A stretch of DNA of 64,000 nt from Sphingobacteriales bacterium 44-61 (lineage in GTDB: Bacteria; Bacteroidota; Bacteroidia; Chitinophagales; Chitinophagaceae), in contig MKTW01000016.1 in NCBI GenBank assembly GCA_001898405.1, forward strand, positions 124,001 to 188,000, written 5' to 3'. The notes under the pieces are model-generated. The model did no database searches. It saw only the letters and a list, made by a program, of their open reading frames with translations, and had not been told where the DNA came from. Shown here piece after piece: positions 63,750-64,000 of the stretch. A program made the position numbers and the translations under genes. Positions within the stretch are counted from its first letter, which is position 1, and each line of letters starts with the position of its first letter.

Positions 63750-64000
63750 ATGACAACAGACAGCCCTGGCAGAAAATTACCCACCATACAGATCTGCGAA
63801 ACTGAGTTTTACGTGGATGCTTATCAGGGGGTATTGATGGAAAAGGACAATATCAATAACCAGCTTCATGTAGTGGAGATGATTCCTTGTGATGACCATT
63901 TTGAATTCATTTACGATAAGCAGACCAAGGGGATATATGAAGGCATGTGGATAGGGGTCTTACCTGAAAGCACTGAATATGTCTGGATAAGACCGCTTTC
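63750..64000 (+). CDS. Hypothetical ICE protein (3' truncated by window end)
   Basis: An ATG at 63750 opens a frame of at least 83 codons that runs off the window. It begins MTTDSPGRKLPTIQICETEF and includes EGMWIGVLPESTEYVWIRP. No domain recognised; genes of this kind follow the methylase-helicase in Bacteroidota ICEs. Confidence 0.65.
   Translation, partial: MTTDSPGRKLPTIQICETEFYVDAYQGVLMEKDNINNQLHVVEMIPCDDHFEFIYDKQTKGIYEGMWIGVLPESTEYVWIRPL

Noticed and set aside
5570-64000. A second copy of the mnmE-end sequence marking the right end of the ICE
   Set aside because: None was seen; transfer genes are still running at the window end, so the right end is expected further on.
1-64000. CRISPR arrays, rRNA or tRNA genes
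   Set aside because: No regularly spaced repeats, rRNA-like blocks or convincing cloverleaf sequences were seen by eye. A dedicated tRNA scan was not possible.

Overview
The window comes from a member of the Bacteroidota, most likely a Chitinophaga-like soil or rhizosphere bacterium. This rests on paired SusC/SusD genes, FecR anti-sigma factors with a Bacteroidota-type C-terminus, LytS/LytTR two-component pairs, an ExbB-ExbD-ExbD-TonB operon and Bacteroides-type conjugation genes (mobABC, TraE/DUF4134, DUF1896, DUF932). The genus is an inference from gene content; no rRNA is present.

Bases 1-5570 look like ordinary chromosome: the 3' end of a MacB/FtsX-type ABC permease, the TonB energising operon (exbB, two exbD, tonB), a strong terminator, and mnmE. 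From just after the mnmE stop codon to the end of the window the content is that of an integrative and conjugative element (ICE). Its left end appears to sit at the 3' end of mnmE, with a three-winged-helix regulator and an overlapping tyrosine recombinase next to it. The far end is not in the window.

ICE layout: 5.8-7.8 kb recombination genes; 8.2-10.2 kb a LytTR regulator and LytS-type kinase; 10.3-14.1 kb mobC, mobB and mobA on the minus strand with a likely oriT upstream; 14.1-20.8 kb primase-like, standalone LytTR, XRE, DUF932, RadC-like and small ICE genes; 21.0-23.8 kb an isolated full-length lantibiotic dehydratase; 24.1-47.0 kb two copies of one gene module; 48.0-49.8 kb a second LytS/LytTR pair; 50.2-54.1 kb poorly characterised cargo, including a possible HEPN protein; 54.9-64.0 kb the start of the transfer region (TraE, DUF1896, a giant methylase-helicase).

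The repeated module is: ECF sigma, FecR, SusC, SusD, TlpA-like thioredoxin on the plus strand, facing a minus-strand MauE-like redox membrane protein and a small secreted cysteine-containing peptide, with a perfect inverted-repeat terminator between the two halves. The likely logic is TonB-dependent uptake and surface signalling coupled to thiol/disulfide handling outside the cytoplasm. Its substrate is unknown.

Two group II introns of about 1.9 kb are present. One lies directly after the susD stop codon of module 1. The other lies inside traE, and its removal restores the TraE reading frame exactly, so conjugation of this element may depend on RNA splicing.
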